Source: Planctomycetota bacterium
GTDB lineage: Bacteria; Planctomycetota; Phycisphaerae; UBA1845; UTPLA1
Direction of reading: 5' to 3'
Length of the DNA stretch: 64,000 nt
NCBI GenBank assembly: GCA_003576905.1
Contig: QEVG01000006.1
Span: 99,912 to 163,911, forward strand
A model generated the notes under the pieces. It made no database searches. It was not told the origin of the DNA and was given only the letters and a program-made list of their open reading frames with translations. The translations under genes and the position numbers were made by a program. Below, in pieces: positions 36,501 to 45,517 of this stretch (position 1 is the first letter of the stretch; each line of letters opens with the position of its first letter).

Positions 36501-37233
36501 ATGCGATCCCGCCGGAATCCATCAGGCCATTCAGTTCCATCCTCCCATCGACCTGCGTACCGTCCGCCATCCGCGCGCCAATGTTCGCCGATATGGAAGT
36601 CAGCGTATCGAGCGCAACTTCTCCGGCAATCTGCGGTATTTCATAACTTGCGCCGCCTTCCCGCACGACGACCACGCGCGCGTCCGCAAGCTTGATCGTG
36701 CCGCGTGGGGCCGGCGTGCCGCCTGCCTCGGTCTCTTTGGCCTCGCCATCGTCCTCCTCGAATGCCTTGACGAGGGAGATCTCGTTCTTCTCGTTGATAT
36801 ACAGGGTCACACTTGGTTCGCGGATGATCACCTCGCCGAAGGACTGACCGGACGTAATCAGCCCCCACACTCCTGCCGCCGAAGAGACCTCGGCGACGTC
36901 GAGAACATCGCGGCTCTCCGCGTCGAGCACGCGCAGGCCCTGCACCTGCGTCGGCCCCAGCCACGAGAGCGATGCGGACTCCACCTGGATCGTCCCGGGT
37001 ATTCGGCTGTTGACGATCGATAGCGCATAGGGCCGGACCGCCGGCAGCGAAACGATGCGCGGTGCCGCGGCGACGAAGGCCGCGAAGCCGACGAGGCCGA
37101 CTACGAAAAGCACTCTCAGCCATCGCCGCCGACGCCGTTGGACGGGCGGACTCTCTTGCGTCCTCCCGTCTCTCGGACCGGCAACGGATTCTTGTGCATT
37201 GGTATGATTGGATGTTCCTCCCTGATCCGCCAT
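33562..37233 (-). CDS. Large AsmA/TamB-like envelope protein
   Basis: 1,223 residues. A basic N-terminus (RRRRRW) precedes one membrane helix (LRVLFVVGLVGFAAFVAAA); the rest is beta-rich with AsmA hallmarks (NSRIPGTIQVESASLSWLGP, GLRVLDAESRDVLDVAEV), and a C-terminal AsmA-like part (GAGRLDLIDFKVEPSGIMSE, DFTLTFPPDFDIKFYGSVGL). The last 60 residues are Lys/Pro/Gly-rich and probably disordered. Proteins of this class bridge the periplasm and move lipids between membranes. The ATG at 37233 has GAGGG seven bases upstream; thirty earlier open codons do not look like protein. Confidence 0.82.
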   Translation of the reverse strand: MADQGGTSNHTNAQESVAGPRDGRTQESPPVQRRRRRWLRVLFVVGLVGFAAFVAAAPRIVSLPAVRPYALSIVNSRIPGTIQVESASLSWLGPTQVQGLRVLDAESRDVLDVAEVSSAAGVWGLITSGQSFGEVIIREPSVTLYINEKNEISLVKAFEEDDGEAKETEAGGTPAPRGTIKLADARVVVVREGGASYEIPQIAGEVALDTLTSISANIGARMADGTQVDGRMELNGLMDSGGIAFDKARGTVALATKGDVDLGPVCAVVLPKQEIRGKTGFRLDATFDAGNIQGDYSISVSGLESAGNADGAVRPINLSVRGQALMSDGLLVANTNLEGEAGTASADIEYRPSEKPLDLSFEQIASAVLTGDSIALPDLTLNAQASVDLAALDRAVPGLLNVREGQRIAAGRFEVSGLAIRGSAAPTAGGEIRLSDVVAEGRSGRVTLQPITLAVESSLDAGKGLNVRKARLASSFATVEASGSPADVRAEIDADLTGLRQELGRVFDFGRMELAGRMKGLLTLARSDDRINVQLDAGADAVKYASGEVRLDLPRATVRNKGYVQLRDDKVERFVAEKVEADLNGEVLASATGWYQFDTRGFDADVNLSQANLSFFANRLAAPGTTELRRYSGALASQIKAARSGAADPIRVEGNMIARGIGVDGSSLTSSDATAQVAGATISGGFEDVQLARVKLESDLAAVSASDMRIRLNGGLQFEGKVQAASDLSRLATALARVAKLKEPPRIAGRLTMQSTATSANRRVQFAGTGGIESLEVGVGEKAHREERVTFEFDTGIDSAADSVDVRFVRLASRPLRAEISGRIDQYQNACMLALSGQYEASWRELTTVIHTLAPGTREVLSVEGTSASPIRLSGPARAPGARPPFKGVRGGLDVTWQSATVLGEKLSPATLAPELEDGRINVPESQFAVDGGGTVRLGGVVDFAGDDPTLRVADRLNVLQDVVVTRELAANLLSRINPIFMYMNKVEGRASLAVQDIVFPFGESLKSQGNGAGRLDLIDFKVEPSGIMSELLVLGGQPRDQQLAVLVSGLDFVIQEGRIVYKDFTLTFPPDFDIKFYGSVGLDETVDLVVSLPVRAELLERIGVKGPIVEYTELLAGSRIDIPMVGTRENPKLDLSRVDPKPLIDRAIQGLARKKAGELLGGAGEKGDRKADAPPKPDSDRKPGLIPGLGGRDDKKPKAAPSREPKKKGKTGRVIGGDDKKK

Positions 37234-37541
37234 GTTGGGGCCCTCGCGACTTATGGCCTGAGGGACTCTCCGCGAAACAATACGAAGAATCCGAGGGCGA
37301 CATGATAACCGCACGATCGACATCGTGCAGGCATGCCCTCACAGGCGAAACGGAGCGGCCCAGGCGCAAATCCGCACAGGGGCGCAGAACCGCAATCGTA
37401 TGCAGTCGCGCGAAGACACGGAACCAAGGCCCGGCGCCGAATCAGGAAGCCGTTTCGATTGAGACATCAGTTTCGCCACGCGGCTGAACTCATCATTGCC
37501 GCCGCGCGCGGGCATCGGAGAATCCGAACTTCAGATGCGAT
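37234..37541. other. Intergenic region without a recognised gene
   Basis: 308 bp between two minus-strand genes. It holds a hairpin GCACGAT/ATCGTGC (37311-37328) but no convincing promoter or terminator. Open frames on both strands here lack protein-like features. Confidence 0.5.
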
Positions 37542-40500
37542 CTAATCGCCGGAGCGTCCTGGGCCGCTCGCGCCGTCCGTCCCGTGTCCGTCGGCGTTTC
37601 CGACGCGCCACATTCCTGCGTTTCCAAGAATGTGCGGCTCAAACGCATCGAGTCGAAGTGTCTGCACGCAGCCGCTTTCGCCTCCAAACGCGATCGCTCG
37701 GCCGTCCGGAGTGAAACAAGCCGCGAAGACCGCGGACTCATCTCTGGCCAACGTCACCAGATTCCGCTTCCGGGCCAGCGACCAGAGTTGCACGGCGCCG
37801 CCCCTCGTCGTTGTCACGGCGAATCGTCCGTCTGGACTGACCTTGATACAGAAAACGTCATGGTCGCTGCCATCCATGACGCCGGCGCTGCGCTGTTCAG
37901 AAAGGTCCCAGATGGAAATGCGCGTTCCGTCGCCCCCGGACAGGATGTACCTTCCATCCGGCGTGAAGCATATCGCCCGGATGCTCTGCGGAGGACTGAC
38001 GGTGTACACGCCCCTGGGACTCCCATCCCGAGCCGACCACACCCGGATCGTCCCGTCAATGCTGCACGACGCGACCGTCTCCCCGTCCGGCGACGCGGCG
38101 ACCATCGGACACCGCCCTGTATGTCCGCGCAGGATCATGAGACACGTGCGCGAACCGACGTCCCAGATGCGGACCGTGTTGTCGTCGCTGCAACTCGCCA
38201 GCCGCTCGCCGCCGAGGCAGAACGCCACGGACTCCACAAAGTTCTCATGCCCCTTCAGGACGCCGACGCAACTGCCGTCTCCTACGTCCCACATCCGCAC
38301 GTCGTGATCGTATCCGCCCGTCGCAAGAACCGATCCGTCGGGACTGAACGCCAGGCCGGAAATGACGCCCCGATGGCCAACAAGTGTGGCGACCCGCGCT
38401 CCAGTCGCCAGGTCGCAAAGGACCGCGGGCTCCCGTCCCCCCGCCGACGACGCCGCGAGGCGTCGGCCGTCCGCACAGATCGCGACGTTGAAGATCGTGC
38501 GGCCCGGACAGGTGACGGTCGTGACGCCTGGACGATCCGCCACATCCCAGACCTTGACCGCCCCGTCGAAGTCGGCGCTCAGGAGCCCTGCGTTGCCCTC
38601 GATGAATCGCACAAGTGTCACGGCTGTGGCGTGGCCCTCGAGCGCCCGCCGGACACTTCCCATGTCCGCGTCCCAAACACAGATCTGCCGATCCTGACCG
38701 CCGCTGGCCAGGAGCCGACCGTCCGGCGAAAAATCCAGAGTCCCGATCGACGCCAGGTGTTTTCGTGCCGACCAGATGCGACGCGCCGATGCGAGGTCCC
38801 AGACATCCACCGACCCGTCTTCCCGCCCCATCGCCAGTCGTCTGCCGTCGCGCGAAAATCGAAGTCCGGTCACATCCTGCCGCGGGCCGATCGCCGGCGG
38901 CAGTTCCACCGACGCGGACGAACCGTCCAGGCTGATGACCGTCGCGGTGTCATTAGCGCCGCCGACGGCGATGCGCCGGCTTGTCGAATCGGCATCAAAC
39001 GCCCTTACGCCCTCGAGGGAGATCGGCGGGGCACTCAGACGCCTCCCATCAACCGACCAGACCTCAAAGCGCCTGAGGTTATCGTGTACGAGCATCGTCG
39101 CGCCATCGCCCGCGAGAACGACGTTGCGAATCGGGCAGTCGCTGGCGCGAAAGCGCCCGATGTGCTGTCTTGCGGCCACGTCCCACATCGTCAGGAAGCC
39201 CGCGTCGTCGCCGGTCACCAGCATGTCAGCGATCGGGGAAAACGCCACCGCCGTTATCGTCGCGCCCTGCCCCGCCAGATCTGCAACGATTTCGAGGTCG
39301 GGCGTGCGCCAGAGATGAACCGTCCCGCCCGCCGAGCCTCCGGCGATCAGCGCGGCGTCCCGGTTCAGCGCCACGCGGAGCATCGGGCTTGCGGCGGACC
39401 GCATCGTCCTCCGGCACGGCGAGAGCGAATACAGCTCCCACAACGACCAGTATGCGGCGTCATCCGGCGGCCGGGTCCCGGTCAGGTCGTCTGCCAATCC
39501 CGAAGCAAACCACTCCGGCCAGATGATGCGCTCCGCCAGGGCGTGGCTTCCCGAATGAATGAGCAGACGCCCGCGCTCGATGTTGCTTTCACGAAGAGCG
39601 TCCGCCAGGGTACTCGCGGTGCGTGCGGCGATTCCCTCCGCGGCGAGGGCCTTGTCGCGCTCGTGGGCCACCCGCCGGGCCTGCACGGTCGCCATTACCG
39701 CGAACGTCACCGCGAAAAGGACGAGTATCCCTACGCCTGCCGTGGCGAAGCGATGTCGGTGTACTGCCTTGCGAAGCAGGTACCAGCGACTGTCCCGTCG
39801 TGCCTCGACCGGCTCGCCGGACAGGTAGCGCCGCAAATCCCGCTCCAGCATTCCCGCCGATTCGTACCTTCGCACCGGTTCGCGCGCCAACGCGCAGAGA
39901 ATCACGGCCTCCAACTCCGGGCTGAGATCTCTCGCCGTACTCGAAGGCGGATCGATGTCACGTGTATCCACCGCCCGGACGAACTCGGCAAGCGATCCCG
40001 ACGCGGGAAACGGGTGGCGTCCGGTCACGGCCTCGTAGAGGAGCGTCCCGAGCGCATACACGTCCGTCCGGGTGTCGACCTGGCGCGGCGCACCGTGAAA
40101 CTGCTCCGGCGCGGCATAAGCGAACGTCCCCATGAATTCGCCGTCCTGAGTCGCCGCGACGGCGGCATCCGGCGCGGCGCTGCCGGTCACTTTGGCCAGC
40201 CCGAAGTCAAGAACGTGCGGACGCCCCTCGCTGTCGATCACAATGTTCGCCGGCTTCAGGTCTCGATGGATGATGCCGCGCTGATGCGCGTATGCCACCG
40301 CGTTGCACACGTCCGCCACGATGCGGACGATCTCGCGCCGGGCGGGTCGGCGCTGATTCACAAACGCGTCGAAAGGAACACCCTCGACGAACTCCATCGC
40401 AAACCACATCCAGCCATCGTTTGTCGACCCGCTTTCGAACACTGTGACAATGCCCGGATGGCGCAGGCCCGCGGCGATTTCGATCTCCCTCTCGAAGCGG

Positions 40501-40868
40501 CGCCGCTGCCGCGAAGTCGCCAGGGTCGCCGAAAGGAGCATCTTCATCGCAACCATTCGCTTGGTGGCGGTCTGCCGCGCAAGATAGACGACCCCCTGGC
40601 CCCCGCGATGCAACTCGCGAACGAATTCGAAGCCTTCAATCTCGGGTGCCCCCGCGGACGCTTTTCCATCCGTCTTGCGAACCGCGTCGCGAATGCCCGA
40701 AGCCACCCCCGCGGAGGTCCTTCGAAGGAACGCATTGTTCTGGTCAATCTCCCGTGCCCGCGCAGCGCACTTTCGGCAACCGTCGAGATGTATCCGAACC
40801 GGTTCCGGCGGCTCCCCTTTCGACAGAGCGCGTTCGAGGTCCTCAATGGAAAGGCATCGCGTCAACAC
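37542..40868 (-). CDS. Ser/Thr protein kinase with zinc-finger-like N-terminus and WD40 repeats
   Basis: 1,108 residues. The N-terminus has His27-x3-Cys31-x2-Cys34, the pattern of anti-sigma zinc fingers. A kinase domain (about 80-345) has the Gly loop RGGQGVVY, Lys109, HRDLKPAN (201-208) and DFG (221-223). One transmembrane helix (about 375-395) follows. The rest (about 480-1090) is a series of WD40 repeats (FSPDGRRLAMGREDGSVDVWD, FSPDGSVLATGGYDHDVRMWD, ASPDGETVASCSIDGTIRVWS), enough for one or two propellers outside the membrane. GTG start. The neighbouring ECF sigma gene makes a typical planctomycete signalling pair. Confidence 0.92.
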   Translation of the reverse strand: MLTRCLSIEDLERALSKGEPPEPVRIHLDGCRKCAARAREIDQNNAFLRRTSAGVASGIRDAVRKTDGKASAGAPEIEGFEFVRELHRGGQGVVYLARQTATKRMVAMKMLLSATLATSRQRRRFEREIEIAAGLRHPGIVTVFESGSTNDGWMWFAMEFVEGVPFDAFVNQRRPARREIVRIVADVCNAVAYAHQRGIIHRDLKPANIVIDSEGRPHVLDFGLAKVTGSAAPDAAVAATQDGEFMGTFAYAAPEQFHGAPRQVDTRTDVYALGTLLYEAVTGRHPFPASGSLAEFVRAVDTRDIDPPSSTARDLSPELEAVILCALAREPVRRYESAGMLERDLRRYLSGEPVEARRDSRWYLLRKAVHRHRFATAGVGILVLFAVTFAVMATVQARRVAHERDKALAAEGIAARTASTLADALRESNIERGRLLIHSGSHALAERIIWPEWFASGLADDLTGTRPPDDAAYWSLWELYSLSPCRRTMRSAASPMLRVALNRDAALIAGGSAGGTVHLWRTPDLEIVADLAGQGATITAVAFSPIADMLVTGDDAGFLTMWDVAARQHIGRFRASDCPIRNVVLAGDGATMLVHDNLRRFEVWSVDGRRLSAPPISLEGVRAFDADSTSRRIAVGGANDTATVISLDGSSASVELPPAIGPRQDVTGLRFSRDGRRLAMGREDGSVDVWDLASARRIWSARKHLASIGTLDFSPDGRLLASGGQDRQICVWDADMGSVRRALEGHATAVTLVRFIEGNAGLLSADFDGAVKVWDVADRPGVTTVTCPGRTIFNVAICADGRRLAASSAGGREPAVLCDLATGARVATLVGHRGVISGLAFSPDGSVLATGGYDHDVRMWDVGDGSCVGVLKGHENFVESVAFCLGGERLASCSDDNTVRIWDVGSRTCLMILRGHTGRCPMVAASPDGETVASCSIDGTIRVWSARDGSPRGVYTVSPPQSIRAICFTPDGRYILSGGDGTRISIWDLSEQRSAGVMDGSDHDVFCIKVSPDGRFAVTTTRGGAVQLWSLARKRNLVTLARDESAVFAACFTPDGRAIAFGGESGCVQTLRLDAFEPHILGNAGMWRVGNADGHGTDGASGPGRSGD

Positions 40869-41073
40869 GATTAACTTCTAAATTCGCTGGACTTCCCGCC
40901 GGAGGTTTTTGACGTGCAATCCCCCGAGCTGTCCCCGCCACGTCATGCACGACACGCCTCGACGCTCCGCCGCGCCATGGGCCATGAGTCAGCCTTTAGA
41001 TCGGCTGGCGGCGGCCCTGGTCGTTGAGTTCACGGACCCTCTGCCGGGCCCCCGACATTCTTCGCCATGATCT

Positions 41074-41679
41074 TTATGCAAGACCATACCTCTCATTCAT
41101 GACCTCTACCGCCTCGCGAAGGCGGCGAAGATATCGGTGCTTTGCCAGATAGACTGCCTTGATCGTCGTCCCCAGCCGCCGAGCCACTTCTTCGACCGGA
41201 ATCTGCTCCACAACGTGCAGCCGAAACGCCGCCCACGTTTGCCGGGTCACGCGCGAGGATTCCGCAAGTTCGCGCAGCGCTTCCTCGAGAATCGCCTGCC
41301 GGCACTCCGCATCCCACGCTGCTTCCAGATCCGAATCGTCCGAAATAGTCACAATGGCGGACTCGCCGCGCACCTCGCGCCGCGCAAGCTTCGCGCGGCG
41401 AGCGTCCTGGAGCCGATGCCGCGCTATCCCCATCAGCCACGCCCCCAGTCGCCCCCGAGACCGGTCATACTTTCCCGCCCGGTAGTCGCGGACGAATTGA
41501 AGCAGCGTCTCCTGGGCAAGGTCCGCGGCGTCCTGGGCATGCAGGCCGAGCCGGCGACCGAAAGACACCAGGACCGGCCGGAAGCGGCAATCAAACTCCC
41601 GCCAAATCTCATGATTGGCGGCGTCGTAAAGCCCTTCGAGCAAGGCGGTTGACGTGATGGATGCCGTGATTGGCAGCAT
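41074..41679 (-). CDS. ECF-family RNA polymerase sigma factor
   Basis: 201 residues with sigma region 2 (RFRPVLVSFGRRLGLHAQDAADLAQE, RDYRAGKYDRSRGRLGAWLMGIAR) and region 4 (ESSRVTRQTWAAFRLHVVEQ, VEEVARRLGTTIKAVYLAKH). No region 1.1 or 3. It precedes the kinase gene on the same strand with a 205-bp gap. The Cys/His motif in the kinase N-terminus could hold this sigma factor, which would link the kinase to transcription. Start at 41679 was picked because a TATAAT sits just upstream. Confidence 0.88.
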   Translation of the reverse strand: MLPITASITSTALLEGLYDAANHEIWREFDCRFRPVLVSFGRRLGLHAQDAADLAQETLLQFVRDYRAGKYDRSRGRLGAWLMGIARHRLQDARRAKLARREVRGESAIVTISDDSDLEAAWDAECRQAILEEALRELAESSRVTRQTWAAFRLHVVEQIPVEEVARRLGTTIKAVYLAKHRYLRRLREAVEVMNERYGLA

Positions 41680-41698
41680 ATGCACCGGTCCAGCCCTC

Positions 41699-41704
41699 AT
41701 TATA
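41699..41704 (-). promoter_or_regulatory. Candidate -10 box of the ECF sigma gene
   Basis: A perfect TATAAT on the minus strand, giving a start about 13 nt before the ATG at 41679. No clear -35. Confidence 0.4.
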
Positions 41705-41822
41705 CCGGTAAGCGACATGCAGCCCGGCGTGGGCGGTCGCTTCATAACCCATTTAAATATCATTAGTTACATCGAAAGTGAGAAAAAACAGGAATCCGAA
41801 ACGCATATCCGTGTAGGGAGTG

Positions 41823-41885
41823 TTTCGCGCCCGTTCGGGCCGCGAAAAAAGGAAAACAGGAGATGCGCGGTCGCCTCGACCGCGC
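41823..41885 (+). other. Two hairpins in the leader of the Cys-rich protein gene
   Basis: Stem 1: TTTCGCG-CCCG with CGGG-CGCGAAA (41823-41847, 11 bp, one bulge). Stem 2: GCGCGGTCG with CGACCGCGC (41865-41885, 9 bp, CCT loop). The GGTAGGAG ribosome site lies just after stem 2, so the leader may affect mRNA stability or translation. Confidence 0.5.
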
Positions 41886-41908
41886 CCTTTCCGGGGTAGG
41901 AGAATCCC

Positions 41909-44900
41909 ATGCAACTGCGTCCCGCCAATGCCGCCATTTGTGGTCTCACTCTGATCTGTATCTGTGCTGTCGCAGGACTTCCCGTATCTGCCGGAGAGCC
42001 GGTCGCCGCTGACCAGTTGCAGATGATTGAGGTCAGCGGCGACGCGGGGACCACCCCGCGCGGAGGCGGCGCGGTCTGCCCGCTCGGAGACGGACCCTGT
42101 ACTCCGTTCCAGGCCAGCCAGTGCGTCTCTCCGACCGGCTCCGGGCAGTGTCGCGTTGTGAGCGCGATTTACGACCCGACGCAACCCAACCTCGTCCGGG
42201 TCTCGTCGTGCAGTTGCGTGCTTCAGGGACACTGCGGCAACCTCACCTTGCAGGGAGATATCATCCGCTGCGACGGCGACTGCCCGGTCCCGCCCACCGG
42301 AAACCAGTGCCAGGTCCTAGTCAACGGCGTACCCTCCGGCAGTTCCTTTGTTATCTTTACCACATACCCTCCCGGTACGCAGTTCTCCTGCGGCTGCAAC
42401 ACGTCGAACCCGCCCTGCGAGCCGGCTCCCGGCGGACAGGGCTGCAATCAGACACAATGTCCAAACTCCGGCGAAGTCTGCTTCCCGCGCTGCGTCACTA
42501 TGACTGCAACCGGCCCCGTGGTGGTCGATTGTGAATGCCGCCAGGACATCGAATGCCATATCGAGATGGGTCCGGCCCTTCCGTACTGCAACGGTCTCTG
42601 CCCCCCTGGCACCGAGTGTGTTCGCTCGGAAACCGTCAATACGGACGGGACGATCACCTACTGCTGCGACTGCGTGCCCATAACGACCTGCGAGCCGCTC
42701 CCCGATCAATCCGCCTGCGCGCCCGTTCAGTGCCCCATCGCCGGCGAAGAATGCCAGCCGCGCTGCATCCTTATCGGCTTTGACGGCGTCCCGCGCGTCA
42801 CCGACTGCGAGTGCGGCAGCCCCAACGAATGCCACGCGGAACTTCTCCCCGGCGCGCAAATCCCCGAGTGTATCGGCGGCTGCCCGCCCGGACAGGTCTG
42901 CATCCAGCGCGTCTTCGCCACGCCGGAAGGCACCCGGTATTGCTGCGAGTGCGTCCAGGACCCACCCGAATGCATCCCCACGCCGGACCGCACCGCCTGC
43001 GTGCCCTTCCAGTGTCCGCAGAACGGCGCCCTTGAAGAATGCCAGCCTCGCTGCGTGCGCATGACAAACCACGGCACGATCGAAGTCATCAACTGCGACT
43101 GTCGCGGCCTCGCTGAGTGTCATGTGGTCTGGCAGCCGGGCATTACCCCCTACTGCGAAGGCGCCTGCCCTCCCGGCCAGACTTGCGTCCAGAGCCTCAT
43201 TCAGAACCCCGACGGGTCCTTTGACATCTGCTGCGACTGCATCGAGGACACCTGCCGCTGCCGAGGCGATGTCAACGGCGACGGCGTTATCAACGGCCTG
43301 GACATCAATCCCTTCGTGCGCTGTTTCCTCGGAATCCCGATTCCCGGAGACCATTGCGAGTGCGCCGACATCGACGAGGATGGGCAATACACGGCCTTCG
43401 ACATCTCACTCTTCATTCAGCGCATCCTCGGTAAGTACCGCTGCGACGAAACCCCCTGCTGCCCCAAGCAGGACCTCGTCGAGGACCTTCGCACCGGCGT
43501 CAATGACGACAACACGCTGATACCCGTCGGCAACGACGATCCGGACTGGACCGTGTTCCTCGACGCCTCGGGCGGCAGCACACCGCGGCCGGCCACCGTC
43601 GTCGCTGCCCATCCGTCGTGGCAGACCTTCCCCGGTACGCAGTGGGTCAGCGCGAACTACTTCGGCCCCAACGGCGAATACGGATACGAATTCTGCTTCT
43701 GCCTCGATGAGCGATACTCAAACCCCGTGCTGACGCTCCAGCTGCGCGGCGACGACGACTCCCAGGTCTTCCTCAACGGAAACTTCATCGGCAACGGCGC
43801 GGGCTTCAATGTTGCCGTCGTGCCGCCGATCACCGTGAACAATCCCGCCTTCTTCCAGCCCGGCACCAATTGCGTGCGCGTCCTCGTGCAGAACATCGGC
43901 GGCGCTCCGACGGGATTCAACATGAACGGCACCATGACCGCCGACGATGGCGTCTGCTGCTGCGACCCGGCCGATCTCGACAAGCCCATCGGCTCCGGTG
44001 TCTATGACAACAGCAACGTCCTTATCCCCGGCGGCAATGACGACGACACCTGGACGGTGACCGTGGACCCGAGCGGCGGCATCACGCCCCGGCCCGCCAC
44101 CGTGCTCGACGCCACGATGATCCACCCGCTGTGGTTGACCATCCCAGGGACGCAGTGGATCTCCGCCAATTACAACGGACCCAACGGCGTCTATCACTAC
44201 GAGTACTGCTTCTGCCTTGACCCGCGCTTTGAGGACCCCGTGCTGGACTTGTATCTGCGGGCCGACGACTTTGCTGAAGTGTTCCTCAACGGCGTGCTCG
44301 TCGGGCAGACGCCCAACGGCTGGGCCTTCAACACGCCGCAGCCGACCCACGTCTTCATCACCGATCCCGATCTGTTCCTCGCGTGCGAGAACTGCATCGA
44401 GATCCGCGTGCACAACACCGGCGGGCCGCCCACCGGGCTCAACGTCGCCGGGAGCGTGCGCGCCAGGAACGGCCTGTGCTGCGACGATCGGCAGTATTCC
44501 TGCTGTTTGCCCGACGGGAACTGCCAGGACCTGGCCCCCGGCGTCATGGAGTGCGAGTTCGGCACCCTGATGATCGGGCCGTGTCAGAGCTACACCGCCT
44601 GCTGCATGCCCGACGGGTCGTGCCAGTTTCTCGAGCCGCGCTGCTGCGAGCTGGCCGGTGGCAGTGTGCTGCCACCCGGCGTGACGTGCAGTACCGGCGC
44701 GCCCCAGGCCTGCTGCATCGACGTCGCGGGCGGCGGGTCAATGTGCATCGACGCCGAACCAACGTGTTGCCAGTTCGCCTACAATGGCGTCCCTCAGGGG
44801 CCGGGCACTTTCTGCCAAGGGGACCTCGACGGAAACGGCGTCGATGAAGCTTGCGAACCCCCGCCGCCGCCGTGCGGCCTGAATCCCGCCACCGGCCAGT

Positions 44901-45163
44901 GCTACCAGACGCAGTGCCCGATCGCGGGCCAGGAATGCCGCCCCCGATGCGTGCTGGTCGAGGCGGCCACGCAGCAGGTCATTCAGATTGTTGACTGTGC
45001 CTGCACGAATCTGAACACGTGTCACCTTGAGCTGTCTCCGGCGCCGTCGACCCCGTTCTGCCAGGGTGGATGTCCGCCCGGTTTCTCGTGCTTCCGAAAC
45101 GTAGTCGATCATGGCAACGGAACGCAGACGGTCTGTTGCGGGTGTACGATTCCGAACCCCTGA
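41909..45163 (+). CDS. Large secreted Cys-rich protein with dockerin-like domain
   Basis: 1,084 residues with a signal peptide (CGLTLICICAVAGLPVSA). Order: an N-terminal Cys-rich part; three copies of a ~90-residue, 14-Cys module (about 170-447); a dockerin-type pair of Ca-binding loops (GDVNGDGVINGLDINPF and ADIDEDGQYTAFDISLF, about 452-510); two copies of a ~165-residue beta domain (about 522-860: VFLNGNFIGNG, VFLNGVLVGQ); a second Cys-rich part; and a fourth 14-Cys module at the end. No catalytic domain was recognised. Probably an extracellular structural or binding protein. Many disulfides imply an oxidising location. Confidence 0.85.
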   Translation: MQLRPANAAICGLTLICICAVAGLPVSAGEPVAADQLQMIEVSGDAGTTPRGGGAVCPLGDGPCTPFQASQCVSPTGSGQCRVVSAIYDPTQPNLVRVSSCSCVLQGHCGNLTLQGDIIRCDGDCPVPPTGNQCQVLVNGVPSGSSFVIFTTYPPGTQFSCGCNTSNPPCEPAPGGQGCNQTQCPNSGEVCFPRCVTMTATGPVVVDCECRQDIECHIEMGPALPYCNGLCPPGTECVRSETVNTDGTITYCCDCVPITTCEPLPDQSACAPVQCPIAGEECQPRCILIGFDGVPRVTDCECGSPNECHAELLPGAQIPECIGGCPPGQVCIQRVFATPEGTRYCCECVQDPPECIPTPDRTACVPFQCPQNGALEECQPRCVRMTNHGTIEVINCDCRGLAECHVVWQPGITPYCEGACPPGQTCVQSLIQNPDGSFDICCDCIEDTCRCRGDVNGDGVINGLDINPFVRCFLGIPIPGDHCECADIDEDGQYTAFDISLFIQRILGKYRCDETPCCPKQDLVEDLRTGVNDDNTLIPVGNDDPDWTVFLDASGGSTPRPATVVAAHPSWQTFPGTQWVSANYFGPNGEYGYEFCFCLDERYSNPVLTLQLRGDDDSQVFLNGNFIGNGAGFNVAVVPPITVNNPAFFQPGTNCVRVLVQNIGGAPTGFNMNGTMTADDGVCCCDPADLDKPIGSGVYDNSNVLIPGGNDDDTWTVTVDPSGGITPRPATVLDATMIHPLWLTIPGTQWISANYNGPNGVYHYEYCFCLDPRFEDPVLDLYLRADDFAEVFLNGVLVGQTPNGWAFNTPQPTHVFITDPDLFLACENCIEIRVHNTGGPPTGLNVAGSVRARNGLCCDDRQYSCCLPDGNCQDLAPGVMECEFGTLMIGPCQSYTACCMPDGSCQFLEPRCCELAGGSVLPPGVTCSTGAPQACCIDVAGGGSMCIDAEPTCCQFAYNGVPQGPGTFCQGDLDGNGVDEACEPPPPPCGLNPATGQCYQTQCPIAGQECRPRCVLVEAATQQVIQIVDCACTNLNTCHLELSPAPSTPFCQGGCPPGFSCFRNVVDHGNGTQTVCCGCTIPNP
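42416..43247 (+). repeat. Three tandem 14-Cys modules inside the Cys-rich protein
   Basis: Copies start at about 42416, 42689 and 42971. Each reads as QCP-x-(A/N)G-x-C-x-PRC, then C-(E/D)-C, ECH, then C-x-G-x-CPPG-x-C-(V/I), and ends in CC-(D/E)-C. A fourth copy is at 44873-45160 at the C-terminus. Confidence 0.85.
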
Positions 45164-45517
45164 ACGCCCGCTTCGGCGCGCCCGGTTGATCGTTGTGCTT
45201 TGAATAAAGCTCAGCCCCGGCGCCTTGGCCGCACAGTAAGACAGATCGACGCGCCGTCAGGCCGCCGGAGCTGCCAGGCGAATGACACAACCGAGCGTCC
45301 GTGTGGAACACCCTCCGACGGCGATTCCTCCGGACGCTTGGTTTTTTTAGCGTTGTGCGCAAGGTCCTGCGGCCGCACGTGGACGTGTGCGCATCGCCGG
45401 CTGCCGTAGCGTCACCCCTGGTCTGCGACCCCGTCCACTCTGCCGGGCCGATTCGTCAGCGACACGTCTCTGACTCGTTGACTCAAGTTTTGACTCCCAC
45501 GCTTCGAAGGGAGCGTC
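45164..45517. other. Intergenic region without a gene, holding a terminator
   Basis: 354 bp between convergent genes. Apart from the terminator at 45291-45348, nothing recognisable is present. Confidence 0.6.
45291..45348 (+). terminator. Rho-independent terminator after the Cys-rich protein gene
   Basis: CCGAGCGTCCG (45291-45301) pairs with CGGACGCTTGG (45331-45341), 11 bp with one G-U pair, and seven T follow (45342-45348). The loop is long (29 nt). It lies 128 bp past the stop. Confidence 0.7.

Noticed and set aside
37584..40874. A 1,096-codon open frame on the plus strand
   Set aside because: It is the antisense shadow of the WD40 kinase; high GC at third positions removes stops on the opposite strand. 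The kinase strand has clear domains, this one has none.
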